Assembly: GCA_002394305.1 (NCBI GenBank)
Contig: DGTM01000060.1
Location: 6,164 to 42,841, forward strand
Length of the DNA stretch: 36,678 nucleotides
Origin: Prevotellaceae bacterium UBA4336
GTDB lineage: Bacteria > Bacteroidota > Bacteroidia > Bacteroidales > Bacteroidaceae
Direction of reading: 5' to 3'
Under the pieces are notes generated by a model, which saw nothing but the letters and a program-made list of their open reading frames with translations, was not told where the DNA came from and did no database searches. The translations under genes and the position numbers were made by a program. Below, piece by piece: positions 1-7,465 of the stretch (within the stretch, counting starts at the first letter, position 1; the number at the start of each line of letters is the position of its first letter).

Positions 1-64
1 AGGTTATAAGGTTAAGAGGTTATAAGGTTATAAGGTTATAAGGTTAAGAGGTTATAAGGTTAGG
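1..64. repeat. 8-bp tandem repeat array directly before a glycosyltransferase start
   Basis: Eight consecutive 8-bp units of AGGTTATA (five) or AGGTTAAG/AGGTTAGG (three) fill the window from its first base to two bases before the ATG at 67. The array may continue beyond the left edge. It occupies the whole place where a leader and ribosome-binding region would be, and no Shine-Dalgarno sequence is visible. A change in copy number would lengthen or shorten the leader without touching the reading frame. Regulation through copy number is an inference. Confidence 0.9.
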
Positions 65-66
65 CT

Positions 67-939
67 ATGATTTCCGTCGTCGTACCGATTTATAACGTAG
101 AGCGCTTCCTGCCGCGTGCCCTGGACAGCATCCTCAGCCAGACACACAAGGACTGGGAAGCTATCCTCGTCGACGACGGCAGCACCGACCTCAGCGGTAG
201 CATCGCCGAGCAGTACGCACGCCGCGACCGGCGCTTCCGGGTCCTCCACAAGCAGAACGGCGGCCTCTCCGACGCCCGCAACGCAGGCATGAAGCTCATC
301 CGGGGCGAATACCTCGTCTTCCTCGACGCCGACGACTTCCTGCACCCGCAGCTGATGGCCCTCTGCCTGCAGGCTGCCGTGCGCGATGGCTCCGACCTCG
401 TCGCCTTCACCTACGACCGCCTCTATCGCACCATCGGCCTCGTCCGCCACTTCCTCCACCTCGGCGACCCCACCCCGCATTACCGCTTCTACAGCAATCC
501 GCCCTACGTCACTACGGACAACATCTTTGCCTACGCCACCGAATACTCACGCCCCCGCGACATCGACCGCCGCTGGGCCGTGAAGCACTGCCAGGTGTGG
601 CGCTGCATGTACAAGACGTATGCTGTGCGCGACGTGCAGTTCATTCCCGGCATCAACTACGAGGACTTCCCCTGGTGGAGCGAAGTGATGCTCCGCATGG
701 GCCGCTGCACCATCCTCAACCTCCCCCTCTACTTCTACTATCCCAACCCGCGGAGCTACCTCTTCTCGGCCGACCCGTCGCACAAGGCCGAGAGCCTGCG
801 CCGTGGCATCGAAGCCGCAAAAGGCATCTACGCCACAGCCCCCGCGGACAAACGGCAGGCCTGGGAGCGCAACTTCCTTGCCCCCTTCGAGCAGAAGCTC
901 AGGAAGAAACTCGGCAACGTGCAGCAGAAAGAGACATGA
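67..939 (+). CDS. Family 2 glycosyltransferase
   Basis: A 290-residue GT-A fold glycosyltransferase of family GT2, expected to act at the cytoplasmic face of the inner membrane and move a sugar from a nucleotide-sugar to a growing surface glycan. The N-terminus reads as a classic GT2 start (SVVVPIYNVERFLPRALDS), with VDDGST at residues 35-40 and the metal-binding DADD at 87-90. There is no signal peptide or membrane segment. The start at 67 is the only sensible one, directly after an 8-bp repeat array. The stop overlaps the next gene's start (ATGA), so the two are translationally coupled. It is a close paralogue of that next gene along its whole length, including a shared WRVKHCQxWRC-type stretch, which points to a local tandem duplication. 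The sugar specificity cannot be read from the sequence. Confidence 0.93.
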   Translation: MISVVVPIYNVERFLPRALDSILSQTHKDWEAILVDDGSTDLSGSIAEQYARRDRRFRVLHKQNGGLSDARNAGMKLIRGEYLVFLDADDFLHPQLMALCLQAAVRDGSDLVAFTYDRLYRTIGLVRHFLHLGDPTPHYRFYSNPPYVTTDNIFAYATEYSRPRDIDRRWAVKHCQVWRCMYKTYAVRDVQFIPGINYEDFPWWSEVMLRMGRCTILNLPLYFYYPNPRSYLFSADPSHKAESLRRGIEAAKGIYATAPADKRQAWERNFLAPFEQKLRKKLGNVQQKET

Positions 940-1799
940 ACAAGGTTTCCGTCATCATCCCCGTCTACAACGTGGAGAAGTATCTCCGCCGCGCCCTGGA
1001 CAGCCTGCTGGCTCAGACCCACCGGGACTGGGAAGCCATCCTCGTGGACGACGGCAGCACGGACGGCAGCGGACGCATCGCCCGGCAATACTGCGACAGG
1101 GACCGGAGATTCGTCCTCGTCAGGCAGGAGAACCAAGGCCAGGGCGCAGCCAGGAACAACGCGCTGAAGACAGCCAGCGGCGACTACATCATGTACCTCG
1201 ACCCGGACGACTCGTTCCACCCGCAAGCGATGGAGCTCTGCGTGGCGGCAGCCGAGCGCGACGGCTCCGACATGGTCACCTTCACCTACGACCACCTCTA
1301 CCGCTTCCTCAACAAATGTGCGCACCGGCTCGGTCTGGGCGACGTCAAGCCACGTCCCAGGCACTACCGCGACTACGCATACCACGTGACGGACAACATC
1401 TTCCTCCACGCCACGGAAAGCAGCCACCCGCAAGGCATCGACCGGCAGTGGCGGGTGAAGCACTGCCAGGCATGGCGCTGCCTGCTCCGGGCCGACCTCG
1501 CCCGCAAGGCACGCTTCGCAGAAGGACTGAAATACGAGGACGTCCCCTGGTGGGGCGAGATACTCCTGAACGTCAGGCGGACCACCATCACACGCCTACC
1601 TCTCTACTACTATTACCCCAACCCCGGCAGCTTCATCATGTCGGCAGGCAGGGAGGAGCACATCCGCAGCCTCCTGGCTATCCTGAAGCAGACCGACGAA
1701 CTCTACGCGAAGGCCACGACAGCGCAGCGCAACGCATGGAACGCAAACTTCAGGAACTCCTATAACAGGTATCTACAGAAGAAACAGCATCGGGCATGA
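936..1799 (+). CDS. Family 2 glycosyltransferase, tandem paralogue
   Basis: A 287-residue GT2 enzyme. VDDGST lies near residues 37-42 and the DXD-type motif is LDPDD at 88-92. The start at 936 was chosen because the ATG overlaps the upstream stop (ATGA), and the translation from there begins with the family's hallmark VSVIIPVYN; the open frame further upstream is an overlap artefact. It shares the upstream protein's architecture and many identical stretches (DWEAILVDDGSTD, HPQAMELC against HPQLMALC), so the pair probably arose by duplication and then diverged in acceptor or donor choice. Its own stop again overlaps the following gene by ATGA, which makes a three-gene coupled operon. No membrane segment is seen. 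The role in envelope polysaccharide assembly is inferred from context. Confidence 0.93.
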   Translation: MNKVSVIIPVYNVEKYLRRALDSLLAQTHRDWEAILVDDGSTDGSGRIARQYCDRDRRFVLVRQENQGQGAARNNALKTASGDYIMYLDPDDSFHPQAMELCVAAAERDGSDMVTFTYDHLYRFLNKCAHRLGLGDVKPRPRHYRDYAYHVTDNIFLHATESSHPQGIDRQWRVKHCQAWRCLLRADLARKARFAEGLKYEDVPWWGEILLNVRRTTITRLPLYYYYPNPGSFIMSAGREEHIRSLLAILKQTDELYAKATTAQRNAWNANFRNSYNRYLQKKQHRA

Positions 1800-2596
1800 A
1801 GAGACTCAGCATCATCACCGTCAGTTACAACGACATCGCCGGTCTGCGCCGGACTCGCGACAGCATCCGCTCGCAAACGTTCCGGGACTTCGAATGGATT
1901 GTCGTGGACGGAGGAAGCACCGACGGCAGCAAGGACTTCCTCTCCGAGCTTCAGGCGGAAACGGCATGGTGCTGCTCAGAGCGGGACAGCGGCATCTTCA
2001 ATGCCATGAACAAGGGCATCGGACACGCCGAGGGCGAATACACCCTGTTCCTTAATTCGGGCGACACGCTGTATGCCCCGGATACCCTGAAGCAGGTGTT
2101 CGGCAGGATGCCAAGTGCCGACATCGTCTATGGCGACTGGACAGAAGCGCTGCCCAGGCACCCGGCAAAGAGACGCCACTCCCCGGCAAAGGTGAACTGC
2201 TACACCTTCTCCGTCCGGCCTCTGTGCCACCAGACGGCATTCGTACGTACCTGCCTGCTGAAACAAAGTCCCTACGACGAAAGCTACCGCATCTGTGCGG
2301 ACTGGGCAAAGTGGATTGAGCTGAGCAAGCGTGGCTGCACCTTCGAGCACGTCCCTGTCACCGTCTGCCACTTCGTGCTCGGCGGCCTGAGCTATCGCTC
2401 GGTGAAGGAACGGAGGCGGGAACAGGAGCGCCTGCTCAGGGAGTCCTATCCGGAAGACCTGGCCGAAGTCCTCATTGCCCTGACGGGAAAGGTGGCCCGG
2501 AGGCTGACCGTGATAAGGAGGCTCGTCTGGCTCTGCTCCATACTGCTGCTCGCTGTGATTGTCCTCGCCGTCTGGGCGGTCATCACCTGCCGATAG
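1796..2596 (+). CDS. Membrane-tethered family 2 glycosyltransferase
   Basis: A 266-residue GT2 protein of the subgroup that carries VDGGSTDG (residues 37-44) and NSGD (87-90) in place of a classical DXD. The last 25 or so residues form one hydrophobic segment (LVWLCSILLLAVIVLAVWAVI) that would anchor the enzyme in the inner membrane with the catalytic domain in the cytoplasm. It is the last gene of the plus-strand trio, coupled by ATGA to the gene before it. Its 3' end overlaps the 3' end of the convergent minus-strand gene by 14 bp. The minus-strand GT2 at 5321-6226 is a paralogue with the same layout (YDES-[YF]-RI-x-ADW motif and C-terminal anchor). The substrate is unknown. Confidence 0.9.
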   Translation: MKRLSIITVSYNDIAGLRRTRDSIRSQTFRDFEWIVVDGGSTDGSKDFLSELQAETAWCCSERDSGIFNAMNKGIGHAEGEYTLFLNSGDTLYAPDTLKQVFGRMPSADIVYGDWTEALPRHPAKRRHSPAKVNCYTFSVRPLCHQTAFVRTCLLKQSPYDESYRICADWAKWIELSKRGCTFEHVPVTVCHFVLGGLSYRSVKERRREQERLLRESYPEDLAEVLIALTGKVARRLTVIRRLVWLCSILLLAVIVLAVWAVITCR

Positions 2597-3473
2597 TGCC
2601 GTGGACGATGTAGTCTGCAAAGGTTCCGGGACGCGGAGTCTGTGCAGACAACGACCTGTACTCGAGCTTCTGGAAGGCTCCTTCGGCTGTGATTTCGCGG
2701 AAGAGCTTCCCGTCAAAAGGCTCGTCGCGGTACTGCTCCCAGAAAATCTGGGTAGCGTCGTGGCAAATCTTTGGCATCTGGCTGAAGAGGTCAGCCACCC
2801 GGGCATTGCTGAGCACCATGTGGCGGAACAGCCTGTGCGGCAGGAAATAGTCGAACGCACGGGTGTGCTGCGCCCAGTAGTCGCGGAGAATCTGCCGCCA
2901 TGCACCCACGATGGGGTGATGCGCATAGGCCCGGATGAAGCAGTTCTGTATGTAGAAGTTCCACCCCTCGTCGCTCATATACATGAAGAACGGCTCACGG
3001 TCGATGAACTCCGGCATGGGGTGGCACATGTAGTCGGTGGCATCCATCCAATAGCCTCCGTACTTCCACAGGAGTTCGAGGCGGCAGAGGTCGGCGACGT
3101 GGCACGACTTTATCCTTCCCTTCCGCCACCGGTCGAGGAAACCGGGCGGCAGTTCCACCCACTTCCCGATGCTTTCCGCGTCCAGCACGACCAGTTCCTT
3201 TCCGCTGTGCCTGCGGATGCTTTCCCAGCACGACTTCACAATCAGGGGAGCTTTGTCCTGTCCCTGCAGCCACATCGAAAAGACGTACTCGCAGGGCAAG
3301 CGCTGGGGAACACACTTCTCAGGGACGACGACGGGCATCTCCCGCAGATACTGCTCGCTCAGCTCTGCTATTATCCTGTTCCGCCTGGCCCAGCGTTCCC
3401 TCCGGCTCCTCCAGAACGGGACGAAGATGCGGTTGCGGCAAATCTTCTTCAGCTTGTAGCAGATGTAGTTCAT
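2583..3473 (-). CDS. Capsular polysaccharide synthesis-type glycosyltransferase
   Basis: A 296-residue protein resembling the Caps_synth / Gly_transf_sug group of sugar transferases. Supporting features are the WLQGQDKAPLIVKSCWESIRRH segment near residue 70, a ADLCRLELLWKYGGYWMDATDYM segment near 127-150 where the acidic pair takes the place of the usual DXD motif, and a basic, possibly membrane-associated N-terminus. The ATG at 3473 was chosen because it overlaps the preceding gene's stop as TGATG; a GTG one codon earlier is also open. It is the last gene of the five-gene minus-strand glycosyltransferase run. Its 3' end overlaps the convergent plus-strand gene by 14 bp. The transferred sugar is unknown. 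Confidence 0.8.
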   Translation of the reverse strand: MNYICYKLKKICRNRIFVPFWRSRRERWARRNRIIAELSEQYLREMPVVVPEKCVPQRLPCEYVFSMWLQGQDKAPLIVKSCWESIRRHSGKELVVLDAESIGKWVELPPGFLDRWRKGRIKSCHVADLCRLELLWKYGGYWMDATDYMCHPMPEFIDREPFFMYMSDEGWNFYIQNCFIRAYAHHPIVGAWRQILRDYWAQHTRAFDYFLPHRLFRHMVLSNARVADLFSQMPKICHDATQIFWEQYRDEPFDGKLFREITAEGAFQKLEYRSLSAQTPRPGTFADYIVHGTIGR

Positions 3474-4318
3474 CACAGTATCCCATTGAACCTTTCAGGC
3501 ATCCTGACCACTATCGTCAGCTCGAACATGGCGGGCTTGTTGAGGGCGTACGGCGGACGGCACCACGTCTGGCAGATGCGGGCCAGCCGTGTCCAGCGGT
3601 CGAAGTTGCGAGCCTTCTTCTCGGTGGCATAGCGTATGGTCCGGCTGCGCTTGTAGATGTGTTTCTGCCATCCCTGTGCCATGCGGTCCACGTCGCCCAG
3701 CCGGTTTTCCTGTATCTGCCGGTCAGCATAGCCGAAGTGCAGGAGGTAGAGGTCGGGGGCGATGTGGAAGTTGTGCCCCTTGACGCGGTGGAACCCGCTG
3801 CCCCATAGGCAGGGCTTGGCGATGACGGATGCCTTGGTGTAGCGTGTGCCTATCTGTGCGTAGTGGCGCTGGCGGAGGAATGTCTCGTCAAAGGACAGGT
3901 CTCCCTCCTCGCCCAGCTTCTGCCCGAAGTCGAGCCCCAGGGGGGAGAGGCTGACGCCGATCTTCTGGTCCGACAGGAACTCACGGAGCCCGGTGCCCAG
4001 CTTCGGGTCGACGACAATGTACTCGTCGGCATCAACGCCGATGACCAGGTCGTACCCTTGGGCAAAGAGTTCGGCGGCCCGTTCCGAGAGGAACTTCAGC
4101 CTGGCCTTCTCTGCTGCCACTACCTGTGTGCCTATCTTGGGATGGACAAAGGCATGGACGCCCTGGCAGAAGTCTGCCACAGTCTGGTCCTCGCCATCGA
4201 AGTAGACGTACAGGTTCTCCCGGCCCAGCTCCCGGCCGTAGTACTCCACCCACTTGCGCAGGAAGAAGTCGTCGTTGCGGACCATCGTGAGTGCTGCTAT
4301 ATGCTTGTGAATAGACAT
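3473..4318 (-). CDS. Glycosyltransferase family 2-like protein (GT2_4 / GT92-like)
   Basis: A 281-residue protein starting IAALTMVRNDDFFLRKWVEYY, the signature of the Glyco_tranf_2_4 group, with an acidic metal-binding stretch VIGVDADEYI near residues 92-101 and a KxHNFH segment in the C-terminal half. No signal peptide or membrane helix is evident, so it is probably cytosolic and acts on lipid-linked or nucleotide-activated substrates at the membrane. The gene overlaps both neighbours: its first 22 bp lie in the 3' end of the upstream GT2 gene, and its stop shares a base with the next start (TGATG). This indicates a tightly coupled operon. The family assignment is good; the acceptor is unknown. 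Confidence 0.82.
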   Translation of the reverse strand: MSIHKHIAALTMVRNDDFFLRKWVEYYGRELGRENLYVYFDGEDQTVADFCQGVHAFVHPKIGTQVVAAEKARLKFLSERAAELFAQGYDLVIGVDADEYIVVDPKLGTGLREFLSDQKIGVSLSPLGLDFGQKLGEEGDLSFDETFLRQRHYAQIGTRYTKASVIAKPCLWGSGFHRVKGHNFHIAPDLYLLHFGYADRQIQENRLGDVDRMAQGWQKHIYKRSRTIRYATEKKARNFDRWTRLARICQTWCRPPYALNKPAMFELTIVVRMPERFNGIL

Positions 4319-5316
4319 TTCAGATAATACTTTATGTAGTTGAACCTCCGCAGGAGCCAGGCCACGGGGCTGTCCGGTATGCCGATGAAGCGCTCGCGGA
4401 TAAGTTTCTGTGTGCTTTTGTAGAGGTCGATGTACTTGCGTGGAAACACGCGGTGCGTGAAGACGTATTCTGCTTCGCTATGGCTCATCGTGACGTGGAA
4501 GAAGTCCCTGAAGAAGCCTTGGAGCGAGAGGATGCATTCTCCGGTGGCACAGTCATAGTTCTGCTCCGAGAAGCCGCCCGTGCTGAACGTTGCGAATGTG
4601 AGGGGGACGAAGCAGCCCTTTGCTCCTGCGGCTATCATTCGGAGCAGGAGGTCGTAGTCGGCGGCAGACCTGTAGAATGTGTCGAAGCCGTCGATGCGCC
4701 GGAGCAGGGAGCGCGACGTCAGCATGGTCTGATGCGAGAAGCACCAGCTGATGATAAAGCGATAGAGGCGTCGCTGCGGGGCCAGCTGCGGGTTGTGGCG
4801 TACGGAGCTGTCGCTGAAGCGGACGGGTGCGAAGGAGAATTCGCAGCCGAGCTCTTCCAGCCGCGAGGCGGAGACTGCCATCCCGCGAGGGTCGTGGAAG
4901 TAGTCGTCGCTGTTGAGGAAGATGACATACTTTCCCCTTGCCAGGGCGATGCCCCGGTTCATGGCTTCATAGATGCCGCTGTCGGGCTGGCTGAGGATGC
5001 GGATGTCGTGCCTCGTGCCTTGGTAGGCGCTGAGCCACTCCAGGGTGCCGTCGGTGGAGGCGCCGTCGATGATGAGGTGTTCCAGGCTGACACCTTCCTG
5101 TGCCTGCACGGAGTCGAGGTTCTTGCGGAACACTTCCCTGCGCCCCGCCTCAAGGGGATTGTAGCATACCGTCACGACGGAGACGTCAACGCGCCGTGCC
5201 GCGTGGGGCAACACAGCGTGCTGTGTGGGGCAACACAGCGTGCCGTGTGGGGCAACGCACCGTGCCGTGTTTTCCACGACCTCCGACAGTTCTTCTATGG
5301 ACGGTATTCTCTGCAT
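4297..5316 (-). CDS. Family 2 glycosyltransferase with a repeat-encoded N-terminal extension
   Basis: A 339-residue GT2 enzyme. The catalytic domain starts only near residue 43 (VDVSVVTVCYNP), with IDGASTDGT near 84-92 and the acidic NSDDYF motif. Residues 16-42 are Cys/His/Pro-rich and are encoded by a 22-bp tandem repeat (5195-5270). GT2 proteins normally begin at the VSVVTV strand, so this tail is extra. No ATG lies between the repeat and the catalytic domain, so translation must start before it, and copy-number change by one 22-bp unit would break the frame. A C-terminal YIKYYLKCLF stretch is amphipathic. The gene overlaps the next gene by 22 bp and begins 4 bp after the preceding one. 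The function in surface glycan synthesis is inferred. Confidence 0.88.
   Translation of the reverse strand: MQRIPSIEELSEVVENTARCVAPHGTLCCPTQHAVLPHAARRVDVSVVTVCYNPLEAGRREVFRKNLDSVQAQEGVSLEHLIIDGASTDGTLEWLSAYQGTRHDIRILSQPDSGIYEAMNRGIALARGKYVIFLNSDDYFHDPRGMAVSASRLEELGCEFSFAPVRFSDSSVRHNPQLAPQRRLYRFIISWCFSHQTMLTSRSLLRRIDGFDTFYRSAADYDLLLRMIAAGAKGCFVPLTFATFSTGGFSEQNYDCATGECILSLQGFFRDFFHVTMSHSEAEYVFTHRVFPRKYIDLYKSTQKLIRERFIGIPDSPVAWLLRRFNYIKYYLKCLFTSI
5195..5270. repeat. 22-bp tandem repeat, 3.5 copies, inside a glycosyltransferase gene
   Basis: Three full 22-bp units (5195-5216, 5217-5238, 5239-5260) and a 10-bp partial unit lie inside the 5' part of the minus-strand GT2 gene. A perfect 7-bp inverted repeat (GCTGTGT / ACACAGC, 6-nt loop) spans 5220-5239, and the other units can form imperfect versions. 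Because 22 is not a multiple of 3, gain or loss of one unit shifts the reading frame, while a change of three units restores it. An 11-base piece of the unit recurs in a repeat at the far right edge of the window. Confidence 0.92.
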
Positions 5317-5320
5317 CTCT

Positions 5321-6226
5321 CTATCTGCACAGTATGTAAAGGACAGTGGCGATGTTCGTCAGGAGCAGCAGCGAGCTGACATATATGAGCACGCGGATAA
5401 TCTTGTTGTGCTTCCTGCGCTTCTCCAGGAGGAATTGCCGTTCGACGACAGCCCTGCTGATCGAGGTCGGTCCGCCGTCGTCCACCCAGCCCTTCAGTGC
5501 ATTGTATTCGCGGACGATGGGCGCCACGCGCTTCATGGCACGTTTCCAATGTTCGGGGTAGTATCTCTGGTTGATGCGCTTTATCTCCGCCTTGCGTTCC
5601 TGCTTCAGGGCTTCGGAGGCATTGTCGCCCGTACTGATGCCGCCCACCATGAAGTTGCAGATGGTCATGTCGATCTTCCTGAATGTCTTTCCCGTCACGA
5701 CAAGGGCAAGCCATTCTTCCCAGTCTGCATAGATGCGGAAGCTCTCGTCGTATGGGCGTTCGAGCACAACGCTTCTCTTTATCAGCATAGACTGGTGGCA
5801 CATGTTGTCATCGAAGAAATAAGCTATGTCGGCCACATCGGGTGCTTTGCCCAGCCTCGTCTTTCCGCCCTGGAAGACCAGCATCCAGTTGCCGTAGATG
5901 ATGTCGGCATCCATCTGGCTGTCAAATACCTTTTCCAGCACGTCGTCGGCGAAGAAGGAGTCGCCCGAGTTCATGTAGATGCAGTACTCGCCTTTGGCAT
6001 GCCGTGTGCCCTTGTTCTGGGCATTGTAGACGCCCTTGTCGGGTTCCGAACACCAAAAGGCAAGTTCGCTGTCGTGCTCCTCGAGGAACTGCTTCGTGCC
6101 GTCGGTGCTGCCGCCATCCACGACGAGCCATTCATAGTCGCTGAACGTCTGTCGCCGGATGCTCTCGTAGGTGTTCTTCAGGCCCTCGAGGTTGTTGTAG
6201 GCTATGGTGATAATGCTGACTTTCAT
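5321..6226 (-). CDS. Membrane-tethered family 2 glycosyltransferase
   Basis: A 301-residue GT2 protein. The start at 6226 gives the canonical N-terminus MKVSIITIAYNN, and the longer open frame upstream overlaps the neighbouring gene and is not used. Motifs are VVDGGSTDG near 35-43 and NSGD at 86-89. After a basic, Lys-rich stretch the C-terminus is a single hydrophobic helix (about 276-299) ending in LCR, so it is predicted to be an inner-membrane tail-anchored enzyme. It is a paralogue of the plus-strand gene at 1796-2596. It lies 35 bp after the GT4 gene and 4 bp before the next GT2 gene, within the minus-strand operon. The sugar donor and acceptor are not determinable from sequence. Confidence 0.92.
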   Translation of the reverse strand: MKVSIITIAYNNLEGLKNTYESIRRQTFSDYEWLVVDGGSTDGTKQFLEEHDSELAFWCSEPDKGVYNAQNKGTRHAKGEYCIYMNSGDSFFADDVLEKVFDSQMDADIIYGNWMLVFQGGKTRLGKAPDVADIAYFFDDNMCHQSMLIKRSVVLERPYDESFRIYADWEEWLALVVTGKTFRKIDMTICNFMVGGISTGDNASEALKQERKAEIKRINQRYYPEHWKRAMKRVAPIVREYNALKGWVDDGGPTSISRAVVERQFLLEKRRKHNKIIRVLIYVSSLLLLTNIATVLYILCR

Positions 6227-6261
6227 TTCTCTCTTTTTATGTTTGCTAAAACTCTGTTTCC

Positions 6262-7410
6262 TTATCTGATGAAGACAAACGCCAGAAGCGTCACGGCAAG
6301 GGCGATGCAGAGCCAAAGCAATCCGCGAATGGCGCGAAGGTGCTTCCGGCTCTTTGCCTCGCAGAACGTCCGGAGACTTGTCGCCTGCCGCTGTTGTTCG
6401 GCAAGCTGTTCCTGTAGCTGCCTTTGCAACTGCTCTTTGTCGCACAGCGCAGCCTTCAGCTCACGGTGTGCTTCGCCGAGCGTATTGCTCAGGTGTGCCT
6501 TGTATGTGCCATAGCAGGCCTTGATGTCCGCGTTCCTGTAGACGTCGAGGTACTGCCCCGTGGCCTTTTCTATGTTCAGGTTCTTCAGGGCGTACTCGCG
6601 GCCCCAGGCTGCCAGCTCCGGGCTGTACTTATGCATTTCGGCGATGAAAGCCTCCTCGTCGTACTTCAGGCGGCTGGCCTTGCCTGTGCAGTTGCAGGAC
6701 ATGGCTTTCTCTATGTTCTGTGGCGTGAGCATTCCCTCACCGAGAAACTCATTCATATAATGCTCGCGGAAGTCATAGACAAGGACACATCGTCCGCAAG
6801 CCAACGCATCGTAGGCAGACCGGCCGAGGCCGATGACGAGGTCGCATTCGTTGATGACTTCTTCTATTTCCCAAACGTTCTCCTTGAACTTGTTGCACTG
6901 AATGAGTTTCAGTCCGGCACGCTGACAACAACGTTCGATGAAGTCGTTGGCGATGTCGGAATGGCAAAGGGACAGGACACTGGAGAGCTTTTGCGACACT
7001 GGCCGCTTGGGAAAGAAGCGTCGACAGTCAATGCCATTAGGGATAACTGTTGCCTCATAGCCCAAGCTTTGCAGGTGCTGCCTTACTTCCGGGGAGACGG
7101 CGACGTAGGCATCGGCATAGGGTGAAGGCTGCTCCAGTTCTGGAAGCGTGCCGTGACAGGTCTGGATGATGAACCCATAGGTCCACAGTTTCTCGACGAC
7201 TGTCGTGTGGTTGGCCAGGATAAGGTCGTATCGTTCCCCGGACATGAAGGGGACACCTTTTTCTTCCAGCAGGGAGGAGGTCTTGCCTCTGACGTTGGCG
7301 AAGTACTCCACGTCGTGCCCCAGCCGCTTCAGCTCCATAGCAAGTGCATAGGTGTAGTTCTCTGTGCCGCCGGTCTTGGCGAGGTAGTGTGTGCCTAAGA
7401 GTATTTTCAT
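6262..7410 (-). CDS. GT4-like glycosyltransferase with C-terminal coiled coil and membrane anchor
   Basis: A 382-residue protein with a GT-B fold. It has an N-terminal acceptor half beginning MKILLGTHYLAKTGGTENY, then the interdomain VAVSPEVRQHL and VIPNGID motifs typical of family 4. A donor-side half around residues 190-260 (CDLVIGLGRSAYDALACGR) resembles the EXXXXE region with changes. Residues from about 310 to 350 form a Gln/Glu/Leu-rich coiled coil, followed by a C-terminal hydrophobic helix (about 361-381). It is therefore probably membrane-tethered like its GT2 neighbours. Before the insertion of the nuclease gene described at 7427-9083, its start would have followed the ABC exporter stop by about a dozen bases, so the ancestral operon ran exporter, GT4, then the GT2 genes. 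Confidence 0.85.
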   Translation of the reverse strand: MKILLGTHYLAKTGGTENYTYALAMELKRLGHDVEYFANVRGKTSSLLEEKGVPFMSGERYDLILANHTTVVEKLWTYGFIIQTCHGTLPELEQPSPYADAYVAVSPEVRQHLQSLGYEATVIPNGIDCRRFFPKRPVSQKLSSVLSLCHSDIANDFIERCCQRAGLKLIQCNKFKENVWEIEEVINECDLVIGLGRSAYDALACGRCVLVYDFREHYMNEFLGEGMLTPQNIEKAMSCNCTGKASRLKYDEEAFIAEMHKYSPELAAWGREYALKNLNIEKATGQYLDVYRNADIKACYGTYKAHLSNTLGEAHRELKAALCDKEQLQRQLQEQLAEQQRQATSLRTFCEAKSRKHLRAIRGLLWLCIALAVTLLAFVFIR

Positions 7411-7426
7411 CTTGTCCTTTCCTTAC

Positions 7427-7464
7427 AGCTGTTGCATGTCGTAGAGGCGTTTGTAGTAGCCGTT
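7427..7464 (-). repeat. 38-bp direct repeat: copy of the ABC exporter gene's 3' end
   Basis: This 38-bp stretch is identical to 9046-9083, the 3' end of the exporter gene. Read on the minus strand with the next four bases it encodes NGYYKRLYDMQQL and then a TAA stop. It follows the last codon of the AAA/PD-(D/E)XK gene after only about two bases. The GT4 start at 7410 follows twelve bases after this stop, so this copy looks like the displaced original end of the exporter gene. Confidence 0.95.
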
Positions 7465-7465
7465 T

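Noticed and set aside
2559..3632. A plus-strand frame of 357 codons after the third glycosyltransferase
   Set aside because: It overlaps two minus-strand glycosyltransferase genes with recognisable motifs and shows none of its own.
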